From positions 1 through 32,460 of the forward strand of contig RZZS01000027.1 in NCBI GenBank assembly GCA_009929775.1: DNA of 32,460 nt, in the 5' to 3' direction. The stretch comes from Alphaproteobacteria bacterium. GTDB lineage: Bacteria; Pseudomonadota; Alphaproteobacteria; Micavibrionales; Micavibrionaceae. The notes under the pieces were generated by a model that ran no database searches, was not told where the DNA came from, and saw nothing but the letters and a program-made list of their open reading frames with translations. A program made the translations under genes and the position numbers. How positions within the stretch are numbered: position 1 is the first letter of the stretch; the number at the start of each line of letters is the position of its first letter. Shown here piece by piece: positions 24,822 through 32,460 of the stretch.

Positions 24822-24855
24822 CCGAACCAGCCAGTTTCAATTCTGGCTGGTTCGG
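24822..24855 (+). repeat. Perfect 13-bp hairpin after nusA
   Basis: CCGAACCAGCCAG (24822-24834) and its exact complement (24843-24855) flank an 8-nt loop. It starts 8 nt after the nusA stop. No T-run follows on the plus strand, so it is more likely an mRNA processing or stabilising hairpin than a strong terminator. Confidence 0.8.
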
Positions 24856-25046
24856 ATTCGCCCGATCTGGCCTGGATGGAGCAGGTTTTGCTTTTCCCTC
24901 ACGGCTGGTGTATATGTTTGCCTGCGCCGCAGCAGGCACACGAATTGAAGGAGCACGGTTTTCAAAGAGATTGATTCATTCGGATCCGGTCCCAGTTCTG
25001 TTGATATCCGGCCATGATGCCGGCGACGAAGACAAGAAGAGAGCTT
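24856..25046. other. nusA-infB spacer without ylxR
   Basis: This stretch has no credible gene. The YlxR/DUF448 gene usually found here is absent, and no frame shows its cysteine/arginine motif. A small inverted repeat (CCTGC at 24922-24926, GCAGG at 24933-24937) is present. No promoter boxes stand out. Confidence 0.5.
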
Positions 25047-27590
25047 ATGAGCGAAGGCAACGAAGAAAAAAAGACCCTCAGCCTTGGAAAAGGTACATTG
25101 AGCCTGAAAGGGCCCGCCAGCGTCCAGGCCCGCCAGAACATGGGTGGCCAGCGCGGGAGCCGTGGCGGCGTGCCCGTCGAGGTGCGCCGCAAACGGATGA
25201 CCCGCCCGCAGGATGAGGCCGGCAGCGGATCTCCGTCTGCCAGTCAGGGGGGGCTTGAGGACCTGCATCACCTCACTGCCGAAGAACGCCAGGCCCGTGC
25301 CCGCGCGCTGCGGGAAGCTCTCGCGGAGAGCGAAAGACGCAAAGCGGAGGAGGCACGGCGAAAGGCAGATGAAGCCGAAACGGCAGATGCGGGTGCTGTT
25401 GAGACCGCCCCAGCCGATGAAGGACCTCTTCCCGAGGACGAACTCCGCCGCCGCGAACTCGAAGAGCTTAGCCGGATTGAGGAAGAAGAGCGCCGAAAAG
25501 CCGAAGAAGCCGAAAAATCCCGTGCCGACGTTATCTCCCCTGTCCCGCCGGCGTCACAGCAGTTGCCCGCCCGTCGCCCGGGTGTTCGTACGGGTGATCG
25601 CGAAGAGGACGAAGGCTCGGTGCGCGACCGACTTAAGCGGGGGGCGCGAACGCCAGCGCCGCGGCGCAGCGATGCCGACCGCCGCCGGGGCAAATTAACA
25701 GTAACCAAAGTTCTCAACGACGATTACGACCGTGAACGCGGTCCGTCCCTCGCGGCACAGCGCCGCGCTCGCGAGAAAGCGCGACTTGCGGCCATGGGTA
25801 GCAAGGAGCCTGCCGCAAAAGTCTTTCGTGAGGTTGTCCTCCCCGAGACGATCACGGTTCAGGAATTGTCGAACCGGATGGCGGAGAGAGGCGCGGACGT
25901 CATCAAGTCCCTAATGAAAATGGGCGTCATGGCGACGATCAACCAGACAATCGACGCAGACACGGCCGAGCTTGTGATCGGTGAATTCGGGCACAAGGTA
26001 AGGCGCGTGACCGATGCCGACGTTGAAGTCGGGCTCGCCGGAGAGGAAGACAGACCGGAAGACAGGCTCCCGCGCCCGCCTGTTGTGACGATTATGGGCC
26101 ACGTCGACCACGGGAAGACATCTCTGCTTGACGCGTTGCGTGAGACGGACGTGGTTTCCGGAGAAGCAGGCGGGATTACCCAGCATATCGGCGCCTATCA
26201 GGTCGTGCTCAGGAGCGGCGCGAAAATCACCTTCCTTGACACGCCCGGCCACGCGGCCTTTACCGAGATGCGCGCGCGAGGCGCGAACGTTACCGACATC
26301 GTGGTGCTGGTCGTTGCCGCCGACGACAGCCTGATGCCGCAAACCATCGAGGCTATCAATCACGCCAAGGCCGCAGGCGTGCCGATGATCGTCGCCGTCA
26401 ACAAGATCGACCTGCCAGATGCAAACCCCGGCAAGGTCAAGCAAGATCTTCTCCAGCATGAAGTCGTGGTCGAGGAAATGGGCGGAGATGTGCTTTGCCT
26501 CGAGGTTTCAGCGAAGAAAAAGGTCAATCTTGACAAGCTCGAGGAAGCCATCCTCCTTCAATCGGAAATCCTGGAGCTTTCCGCAAACCCCGATCGCGCA
26601 GCAGAAGGCGTGATTGTGGAATCGCGTCAGGAAGTCGGTCGCGGGTCCGTTGCTACGGTTCTGATCCAGCGCGGTACGCTCAAGCTTGGCGACATTTTCG
26701 TGGCTGGAGCCGAATGGGGCCGCGTCCGCGCCCTGTTCGACGATCGAGGCAACAGCGTCGAAAAGGCCGTTCCGGGTCAACCGGTCGGAGTGCTCGGTTT
26801 GCAGGGAACTCCCGACGCGGGCGACAAGTTCGTCGTTGTCGGCGATGAGAGCCGGGCTCGTGAAATCTCCGAATACCGCCAGCGGAAGCGCCGTGAAGCT
26901 CAAGCCGCGATCGCCGCCAAGAAGCGCACGACGCTTGAAGACCTCCTTCAGCAGGCCCGCGAAGGCGAGAAGGCAACGCTTCCGGTCGTGATCAAAGGGG
27001 ACGTTCATGGCTCTGTCGAAGCGATCACCGGTTCCCTTACAAAGCTGACCGAGGAAAGCACTGAAATATCAGTCACGGTCCTGCACAGCGGCGTCGGCGG
27101 AATTACGGAGTCCGATGTCATTCTTGCCAAGGCATCCGGCGGGATCATTATCGGCTTTAACGTCCGCGCCAACCCGCAGGCTCGCGACATGGCCCAGCGG
27201 GATGGTGTCGAAATCCGCTACTACAACGTGATTTACGACGTCATCGACGACGCACGTGCGATACTCACCGGTCTTTTGTCGCCCGAACTGCGGGAAGTTT
27301 ATCTCGGCCAGGCGGAAATCCGGCAAGTCTTCAACATCACAAAGACCGGCAAGGTCGCAGGTTGCATGATCACGCATGGCAACGTCCAGCGTGGCGCCAA
27401 AGTCCGCCTGCTTCGCGACGACGTTGTCATCCATGAAGGCAAGCTCAAGACCCTGCGCCGCTTCAAGGACGAGGTCAAGGAGGTCAAGGAAGGCATGGAA
27501 TGCGGGATCGCCTTTGAAAACTACGACGACATCAAGGAAGGCGACATCGTCGAGTGCTTCGACGTGGTGGAAAAGAAGCGCGAGCTTTAA
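25047..27590 (+). CDS. infB: Translation initiation factor IF-2
   Basis: An 847-residue GTPase that brings initiator tRNA to the 30S subunit. The N-terminal 230 residues are a highly charged Glu/Arg/Lys-rich helical stretch typical of alphaproteobacterial IF-2. An IF2_N-like domain follows (about 265-320). The G domain has GHVDHGKT (351-358), DTPGH (398-402) and NKID (452-455), and is followed by the beta-barrel and C-terminal domains to [10 protein letters not shown]. The start at 25047 (MSEGNEEKK) follows GAGAG and resembles relatives; ATG 25014 would add 11 residues. Confidence 0.96.
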   Translation: MSEGNEEKKTLSLGKGTLSLKGPASVQARQNMGGQRGSRGGVPVEVRRKRMTRPQDEAGSGSPSASQGGLEDLHHLTAEERQARARALREALAESERRKAEEARRKADEAETADAGAVETAPADEGPLPEDELRRRELEELSRIEEEERRKAEEAEKSRADVISPVPPASQQLPARRPGVRTGDREEDEGSVRDRLKRGARTPAPRRSDADRRRGKLTVTKVLNDDYDRERGPSLAAQRRAREKARLAAMGSKEPAAKVFREVVLPETITVQELSNRMAERGADVIKSLMKMGVMATINQTIDADTAELVIGEFGHKVRRVTDADVEVGLAGEEDRPEDRLPRPPVVTIMGHVDHGKTSLLDALRETDVVSGEAGGITQHIGAYQVVLRSGAKITFLDTPGHAAFTEMRARGANVTDIVVLVVAADDSLMPQTIEAINHAKAAGVPMIVAVNKIDLPDANPGKVKQDLLQHEVVVEEMGGDVLCLEVSAKKKVNLDKLEEAILLQSEILELSANPDRAAEGVIVESRQEVGRGSVATVLIQRGTLKLGDIFVAGAEWGRVRALFDDRGNSVEKAVPGQPVGVLGLQGTPDAGDKFVVVGDESRAREISEYRQRKRREAQAAIAAKKRTTLEDLLQQAREGEKATLPVVIKGDVHGSVEAITGSLTKLTEESTEISVTVLHSGVGGITESDVILAKASGGIIIGFNVRANPQARDMAQRDGVEIRYYNVIYDVIDDARAILTGLLSPELREVYLGQAEIRQVFNITKTGKVAGCMITHGNVQRGAKVRLLRDDVVIHEGKLKTLRRFKDEVKEVKEGMECGIAFENYDDIKEGDIVECFDVVEKKREL

Positions 27591-27611
27591 GCCAGTCCCG
27601 GAGGCAGAACC

Positions 27612-28001
27612 ATGAAACAGAAATGCGGCCCGCGCGAGGCATCGCAGCGCCAATTGAGGGTCGGCGAACAAATCCGCCACGTCATCGCGGAAACTCTTCA
27701 GCGCGGCCATTTTCACGACGAGGCGCTGCTCGACGCCGGGAGAGTAACGGTCGCTGAAGTGCGGGTGTCTCCCGATCTCAAGCATGCAAAAGCATATGTT
27801 ATGACGCTTGGCGGGGAAGACATGGACGACATCCTGCCTGCTCTCAACGATGCCTCGTCGTACTTCCAGCAGGAAGTCAATCGCAAGACCGCTCTCAAGT
27901 TCACGCCTCGCATCTGCTTTGTGCGTGACGACACCTTCGACGAGGCGGACAGAATCGAAAAAATTCTCCGCGATATTCCGAAGCCCCGTGGCGAAGACTG
28001 A
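27612..28001 (+). CDS. rbfA: Ribosome-binding factor A
   Basis: A 129-residue KH-like protein that assists 16S rRNA 5'-end processing and cold adaptation. RQLRVGEQIRHVIAETL near the N-terminus and VSPDLKHAKAYVM (about 55-67) are family motifs, and the C-terminus has LKFTPRICFVRDDT-like conserved strand residues. A strong GGAGG lies 7 nt before the ATG. The stop TGA shares one base with the truB start. Confidence 0.95.
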   Translation: MKQKCGPREASQRQLRVGEQIRHVIAETLQRGHFHDEALLDAGRVTVAEVRVSPDLKHAKAYVMTLGGEDMDDILPALNDASSYFQQEVNRKTALKFTPRICFVRDDTFDEADRIEKILRDIPKPRGED

Positions 28002-28936
28002 TGGCGCGGCGCAAGGGAAGTCGGATTCACGGCTGGGTTAACGTCGACAAGCCGCCCGGCATGACATCGACGCAGGCCATCGGGGCACTTCGACGTCTTC
28101 TGCATCCGGACAAGATCGGTCACGCTGGAACGCTCGATCCGCTTGCAACCGGAATATTGCCGATCGCGCTTGGCGAGGCAACGAAGACCATTTCTTTCGC
28201 GCAGGACGCCACCAAGGATTACACCTTTGACGTCGTCTGGGGGGAACAACGCTCCACCGACGATGCAGAAGGCGAAGTGATCGCAGCGTCTGACTTCCGA
28301 CCTGCGGAAGACGAAATTCGCGCCGCCCTGCCCGCCTTCATCGGCACGATCATGCAAATCCCGCCGCGCTTCTCCGCGATCAAGGTGGATGGCCAACGCG
28401 CGTATGACATTGCCCGGAACGGCAATGATGTCGAGCTCGAGGCCCGCGAAGCTTACGTGGAATCTTTTGAACTTACCGACTGCGACGGCGACCGCGCATC
28501 CTTTCGTGTAACGTGCGGCAAGGGCGTCTATATGCGCTCGCTCGCCCGGGACCTGGCTGTTGAACTCGGGACTGTCGGGTATATCACCAGGCTATGTCGC
28601 ACACGCGTCGGTCCGTTTGACGTAAAGAATGCAATTTCACTGGACATTCTTGAAAAAATGGACGAAAGTGCGCGCCTTGAGAGGTGCCTGCTTCCGCTCG
28701 AGACCGCGCTGGACGACATCCCGGCTCTGGCCATCGGCGAACCAGAAGCAGTCAGGCTGCGCAGCGGTCAGGCGCTGACTTATATCTCCAGAGGCGATAT
28801 GGACCGCTTATCCGCCGCCGGAATCGAAGTCAGCCCCGAGCCAAAGACCTGCCTAGCACTTCTGAAGGGCAGACCGGTAGCAATCGCCGACATCAAAGGC
28901 GTCGAAATCCGGCCGGTCCGCGTTTTTAACCTCTAG
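28001..28936 (+). CDS. truB: tRNA pseudouridine55 synthase
   Basis: A 311-residue enzyme that makes pseudouridine 55 in the T loop of tRNAs. The catalytic Asp46 lies in [11 protein letters not shown] (41-51), preceded by [12 protein letters not shown] (12-23); [13 protein letters not shown] and [11 protein letters not shown] are the later conserved motifs. The C-terminal part is a small PUA-like region. It overlaps rbfA by one base (TGATG) and is followed 16 nt later by the rpsO start. Confidence 0.96.
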   Translation: MARRKGSRIHGWVNVDKPPGMTSTQAIGALRRLLHPDKIGHAGTLDPLATGILPIALGEATKTISFAQDATKDYTFDVVWGEQRSTDDAEGEVIAASDFRPAEDEIRAALPAFIGTIMQIPPRFSAIKVDGQRAYDIARNGNDVELEAREAYVESFELTDCDGDRASFRVTCGKGVYMRSLARDLAVELGTVGYITRLCRTRVGPFDVKNAISLDILEKMDESARLERCLLPLETALDDIPALAIGEPEAVRLRSGQALTYISRGDMDRLSAAGIEVSPEPKTCLALLKGRPVAIADIKGVEIRPVRVFNL

Positions 28937-28952
28937 TTTTTGGGAGATGACG

Positions 28953-29222
28953 ATGTCGATTACCACTGCACGCAAGCAGGAACTGATCAAGGACTACCAG
29001 ACCAATGACGGCGACACGGGCTCACCAGAAGTCCAGGTGGCTATCCTCACGGAACGCATCACCGCTCTGTCGGCCCACATGCAGACTCACAAAAAGGACT
29101 TCCATAGCCGCCGCGGGCTCCTCATGCTCGTTGCGCAGCGCCGCAAGCTTCTTGACTACCTCAGGAGCAAGGACGAAGGCCGCTATCGGGAATTGATCAA
29201 GCGTCTGGGAATTCGTCGCTAA
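28953..29222 (+). CDS. rpsO: 30S ribosomal protein S15
   Basis: An 89-residue primary 16S rRNA-binding protein. [15 protein letters not shown] and [19 protein letters not shown] (about 41-59) with LLDYL are the family core. The ATG at 28953 is chosen over the one at 28947: the ribosome-binding site GGGAG (28942-28946) abuts the first ATG but sits 6 nt before the second, and the result is exactly the usual 89 residues. The gene ends the translation operon before a strong terminator. Confidence 0.97.
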   Translation: MSITTARKQELIKDYQTNDGDTGSPEVQVAILTERITALSAHMQTHKKDFHSRRGLLMLVAQRRKLLDYLRSKDEGRYRELIKRLGIRR

Positions 29223-29248
29223 AACCGGATTCTGACGCATCCGATTTA

Positions 29249-29276
29249 AAAAGGCGGCTCCAAGGCCGCCTTTTTG
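29249..29276. terminator. Bidirectional intrinsic terminator between rpsO and gpmA
   Basis: GGCGGC (29254-29259) pairs with GCCGCC (29266-29271) around a 6-nt loop. Five A residues precede and five T residues follow, so it can terminate rpsO (plus) and gpmA (minus) transcripts. It lies 26 nt after the rpsO stop and 32 nt beyond the gpmA stop. Confidence 0.88.
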
Positions 29277-29308
29277 CATGTTAAACCAGCACGTTAAACC
29301 ATGCCAGG

Positions 29309-29950
29309 CTACGCTGCCGCCTTGTCCTTCAACGGGTAGCGGCACAGGATTGTTCCGTTTTCAAACTCGACGACGACAGGCACGCCAGTTTCCATCTCCG
29401 CCTTGTTGATCGTGTCCGGCGTTTCGAGCCCGAGGATGATCAGCATCGCGCGCAACGAGTTGCCGTGCGCAGCGATCAGGACGTTTTTGCCCTCGTCTTC
29501 AATCAGAGGCTTGATCTTCTTCTCATAATACGGGCGCACGCGGTTTTCGACAACATCCTGCAGGCATTCCCCCCCGGGCGGACGGACGTCGTAAGAACGG
29601 CGCCAGATATGAACCTGCTCGTCCCCGTACTTTTTTGCCGTCTCGGCCTTGTTAAGTCCTGTCAGGTCGCCGTAATCGCGCTCGCGCAGATCGTCGTGTC
29701 TGACCATCGAGGAAAGCAGTGCCTCCTGCCCGGCTTCTGTCATCGCGATTTCGGCGGTATGGATGGCGCGTTGCAATGTGCTCGTGTATACGCGGTCAAA
29801 CGCAATTCCGGCGGCCTTCAGGCGCTTGCCGGCGTCCGCTGCTTCCTGACGACCAAGATCACTGAGATCGATGTCGTAAAAACCGGTAAAACGGTTTTCG
29901 AGATTCCACTGCGACTGGCCGTGGCGAAGAAGTACAAGATAATTAGGCAT
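29309..29950 (-). CDS. gpmA: 2,3-bisphosphoglycerate-dependent phosphoglycerate mutase
   Basis: A 213-residue glycolytic/gluconeogenic enzyme that interconverts 3- and 2-phosphoglycerate. The phospho-histidine motif is LRHGQSQWN (His10), with NRFTGFYDIDLSDLG, the acid Glu90 in RERDYGDLTGLNK, and the second histidine His162 in AAHGNSLRAM. It is shorter than the 250-residue E. coli protein, as in many alphaproteobacteria. The ATG at 29950 has AGGAG five nt upstream (29960-29956); a longer start at 29989 lacks one. It lies on the opposite strand between rpsO and pnp, which normally adjoin. Confidence 0.93.
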   Translation of the reverse strand: MPNYLVLLRHGQSQWNLENRFTGFYDIDLSDLGRQEAADAGKRLKAAGIAFDRVYTSTLQRAIHTAEIAMTEAGQEALLSSMVRHDDLRERDYGDLTGLNKAETAKKYGDEQVHIWRRSYDVRPPGGECLQDVVENRVRPYYEKKIKPLIEDEGKNVLIAAHGNSLRAMLIILGLETPDTINKAEMETGVPVVVEFENGTILCRYPLKDKAAA

Positions 29951-30305
29951 TTTCGCTCCTGAAATGTTGGGTCCACACTCTATCGACAACTCTTTTAATG
30001 CAGCTACGGGTCCGCGATCAACACATTACCCGACCGAGGCGCCAAATGGCCGCACTTCGCGGATGTCCATTAAAGCTTTGACTTTCGCCGGCAATAATGC
30101 AAGGTATGGCTCGGGATAAAAAGGGTGATCGGCATATCGGTCGACAGTAAAACACAGATTTTACCCCGAAGAGCATCTGTTTTTTACCGTCCACCGAATA
30201 TTTCGACCTCCCATCCCTGAATCACGACGCTTGTAAGCCGTGCTTTTGCGGGTTTTGGAGTTCACTTCTCCGCGTCATATCGCTAGAAAACGAAAGGAAA
30301 TCAAA
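29951..30305. promoter_or_regulatory. 355-nt gpmA/pnp divergent intergenic region
   Basis: There is no gene here. Toward gpmA, TTGATC (30021-30016) and TTAAAA (29998-29993) are 17 bp apart on the minus strand. Toward pnp, TTGACT (30078-30083) could be a -35 but has no clear -10. Two mutually exclusive hairpins lie at 30147-30180. Other short repeats include TCCGCGA (30011-30017) with TCGCGGA (30057-30063). Confidence 0.4.
30147..30185 (+). promoter_or_regulatory. Candidate attenuator-like structure in the pnp leader
   Basis: GTAAAA (30147-30152) pairs with TTTTAC (30159-30164). Alternatively ACAGAT (30154-30159) pairs with ATCTGT (30175-30180), followed by a T-run (30180-30185) as in a weak terminator. 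The two share bases and cannot form together. The stems are short. Confidence 0.35.
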
Positions 30306-32453
30306 ATGTTTCAAGTGTTTCGCAAAGAATTCGACTTTGGCGGAAAAAAGGTGGTCCTGGAAAGCGGCAAGATCGCCCGCCAGGCCGACGGAGCCGTCCT
30401 CGCCACGATGGGAGAGACCACCGTGCTCTGCACGGTCGTTGCTGCCCGGTCCATTAAGGAGGGACAGGATTTCTTCCCGCTGTCCGTTCACTATCAGGAA
30501 AAGACCTATGCCGCCGGCAAGATCCCGGGAGGATTCTTCAAGCGCGAAGCCAAGCCCTCGGAAAAGGAGGTGTTGACATCACGCCTGATCGACCGTCCGA
30601 TCCGCCCGCTCTTCCCGAAGAACTTCCTCAACGAAGTTCAGATTATTGCCACCGTGGTCTCGCACGATCTGGAAAACGATCCGGACATCGTCGCAATGAT
30701 CGGTTGCTCGGCTGCTCTTACAATTTCCGGCATTCCATTCTTCGGACCTATTGGTGGCGCGCGGGTCGGCTACATTGATGGAAAATATGTGATCAATCCG
30801 ACCTTGCAGGAACTGCCCGACTCGGCGCTCGATCTGGTCGTCGCCGGAACTGCCGAAGGAGTTCTTATGGTCGAATCCGAGGCGAAGGAATTGCCCGAAG
30901 ACGTCATGCTAGGCGCGGTGCAGGAAGGCTGGAAGGCATTCCAAAGCGTCATTGACGGGATTATCGGTCTTGCCGAGATGTGCGCGAAGGAGCCGTGGGA
31001 TCTCTCCGAAGCGCCCACCGCCATCGTGGACATGTCCAATGCCCTCAAAAAGAAGTTCGGCAAGGACGTCGCGAAGGCCTATGACATCGTTGAAAAACAG
31101 GCCCGCCAAAACGCAGTCAGCGACGTTCGCGCCCGGGCAGTTGCAGAATTTGTTGATCTGGAGAACGGAATCGACGAAGGGGTCGTCACCGCGAAGTTCA
31201 AGGCGTTAGAAGCCGACGTGGTTCGTGGCCAGATTCTCAAGACCGGCAAGCGGATCGACGGACGCGACACCAAGACCGTTCGACCGATTGTCGCGGAAGT
31301 CGGCATTCTCCCTCGTTCGCACGGCTCGGCCCTGTTTACCCGGGGCGAGACGCAGGCGCTGGTTGTCACCACACTTGGAACCGGCCAGGACGAGCAAATC
31401 ATCGACGCGCTCGAGGGCGAATACCGCGAGCCTTTTATGCTTCACTATAACTTCCCCCCCTACTCCGTTGGCGAAGCCGGAAGAATGGGCCCTCCCGGTC
31501 GGCGTGAAATCGGGCACGGAAAGCTTGCCTGGCGCGCCGTGCACCCGCTTTTGCCCTCTCCGGTGGAGTTCCCCTACACGATCCGCACGGTCTCTGAAAT
31601 CACAGAATCCAATGGATCGAGTTCAATGGCGACCGTCTGCGGGACGTCTCTGTCTCTGATGGATGCCGGCGTTCCCCTCAGGAAGCCGGTTGCCGGGATC
31701 GCGATGGGTCTGATCAAGGAAGAGACCGAGTTTGCCGTTCTCACCGACATTCTTGGTGACGAAGACCATCTGGGTGACATGGACTTCAAGGTCGCTGGTA
31801 CGGCGGACGGTATCACCTCCCTGCAGATGGACATCAAGATCACCTCTATCACCGAAGAGATCATGCGCATCGCCCTCGATCAGGCCAGAGACGGGCGCAT
31901 GCACATCCTCGGCGAAATGGCCAAGGCGATTGACACGTCCCGCGAGGAACTATCCCGCTATGCGCCGCAGATCGTCACGCTGAAAATTCCTACGGACAAG
32001 ATCCGCGAAGTGATCGGCACTGGCGGCAAGGTCATTCGAGAAATTGTCGAGACGACCGGCACGAAAATCGACATCGACGACGACGGAACCGTTAAGGTTT
32101 CCGCCGTTAGTGCCGATGCCATCGAAGCCGCCGTCAAGATTATCAAGGGCATTACCGACGAGCCGGAGATCGGCAGGGTTTATGAGGGCAAAGTCGTCAA
32201 AACCGTTGATTTCGGCGCCTTCGTCAACTTTATGGGCAGCCGGGACGGCCTCGTGCATATATCCGAACTGGCTGATCACCGCGTCGGCAAGACAACGGAC
32301 GTCGTCAATGAAGGTGACATCGTCAAAGTGATTCTCATCGGCCAGGATGACCGCGGCAAGCTCAAACTCTCGATGAAGCGTGTCGATCAGGAAACCGGCG
32401 AGCCTATAGAGATCGAAGACAAAAAGGGCACACGCGAGCGTGAGGCGAGCTAA
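30306..32453 (+). CDS. pnp: Polyribonucleotide nucleotidyltransferase (PNPase)
   Basis: A 715-residue 3'-5' phosphorolytic exoribonuclease, a core of RNA decay. Domains in order are RNase PH-like 1 (about 10-215), a helical linker (about 240-320), RNase PH-like 2 (about 325-545) with the active-site segment [17 protein letters not shown] near 485-500, KH with [11 protein letters not shown] near 565, and S1 from about 622 with VDFGAFVNF and DGLVHISEL. The protein is complete, with its stop 7 nt before the window end. The start ATG at 30306 follows AAAGGAAAT; the longer frame from 30240 lacks support. PNPase often autoregulates through its leader. Confidence 0.97.
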   Translation: MFQVFRKEFDFGGKKVVLESGKIARQADGAVLATMGETTVLCTVVAARSIKEGQDFFPLSVHYQEKTYAAGKIPGGFFKREAKPSEKEVLTSRLIDRPIRPLFPKNFLNEVQIIATVVSHDLENDPDIVAMIGCSAALTISGIPFFGPIGGARVGYIDGKYVINPTLQELPDSALDLVVAGTAEGVLMVESEAKELPEDVMLGAVQEGWKAFQSVIDGIIGLAEMCAKEPWDLSEAPTAIVDMSNALKKKFGKDVAKAYDIVEKQARQNAVSDVRARAVAEFVDLENGIDEGVVTAKFKALEADVVRGQILKTGKRIDGRDTKTVRPIVAEVGILPRSHGSALFTRGETQALVVTTLGTGQDEQIIDALEGEYREPFMLHYNFPPYSVGEAGRMGPPGRREIGHGKLAWRAVHPLLPSPVEFPYTIRTVSEITESNGSSSMATVCGTSLSLMDAGVPLRKPVAGIAMGLIKEETEFAVLTDILGDEDHLGDMDFKVAGTADGITSLQMDIKITSITEEIMRIALDQARDGRMHILGEMAKAIDTSREELSRYAPQIVTLKIPTDKIREVIGTGGKVIREIVETTGTKIDIDDDGTVKVSAVSADAIEAAVKIIKGITDEPEIGRVYEGKVVKTVDFGAFVNFMGSRDGLVHISELADHRVGKTTDVVNEGDIVKVILIGQDDRGKLKLSMKRVDQETGEPIEIEDKKGTREREAS

Positions 32454-32460
32454 CCAAAGT

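Noticed and set aside
28947..28952. Earlier ATG for rpsO
   Set aside because: The ribosome-binding site GGGAG touches it with no spacing, while the next ATG has a 6-nt spacing and gives the standard 89 residues.

Overview
The window looks like a chromosomal core segment of an alphaproteobacterium, most likely Rhodospirillales-like. No rRNA or phylogeny is available here, so the order is a guess. The evidence is gene content and order: a bacterial NDUFS4-like complex I subunit gene beside tRNA-Pro and a DUF192 gene; the run miaB-phoH-ybeY-corC-lnt-(XRE regulator)-metK-trmB; and the run rimP-nusA-infB-rbfA-truB-rpsO followed by pnp. The DNA is moderately GC-rich. I see no transposase, integrase, phage gene or CRISPR array.

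Left part (1-5308) is almost entirely on the minus strand. Read in transcription order it holds msbA (lipid A flippase), a CBS-domain protein, an ArsB/NhaD-type permease, a secreted DUF192 protein, tRNA-Pro(TGG), the NDUFS4-like complex I protein and tRNA-Arg(TCT). A patatin-like hydrolase is divergent from msbA and converges tail to tail with a HAD hydrolase that carries an AT-hook-like basic tail.

Middle part (7421-14416) is the least standard stretch, all minus strand: a 1280-residue membrane-anchored coiled-coil protein of unknown role, an alanine/glycine:cation symporter, a small cysteine-bearing secreted protein of unknown function and a 2-hydroxyacid dehydrogenase. The coiled-coil gene has a promoter overlapped by a long inverted repeat, with a perfect DnaA box next to it.

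Right part (14498-32453) is nearly all plus strand and devoted to RNA: tRNA modification (miaB, truB, trmB), rRNA/ribosome maturation (ybeY, rimP, rbfA, probably phoH), transcription and translation factors (nusA, infB, rpsO) and RNA decay (pnp). SAM synthesis (metK) and envelope genes (corC, lnt) are interspersed. Many of these genes overlap by 1-26 nt, suggesting translational coupling. gpmA, on the opposite strand, separates rpsO from pnp.

No clearly new multi-gene system is visible. The best leads are regulatory structures in the short intergenic gaps (ahead of metK, rimP, infB, pnp and the coiled-coil gene, and between the dehydrogenase and miaB) and the giant coiled-coil protein itself. 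All functional calls rest on motif recognition by eye; no database search or folding program was run.
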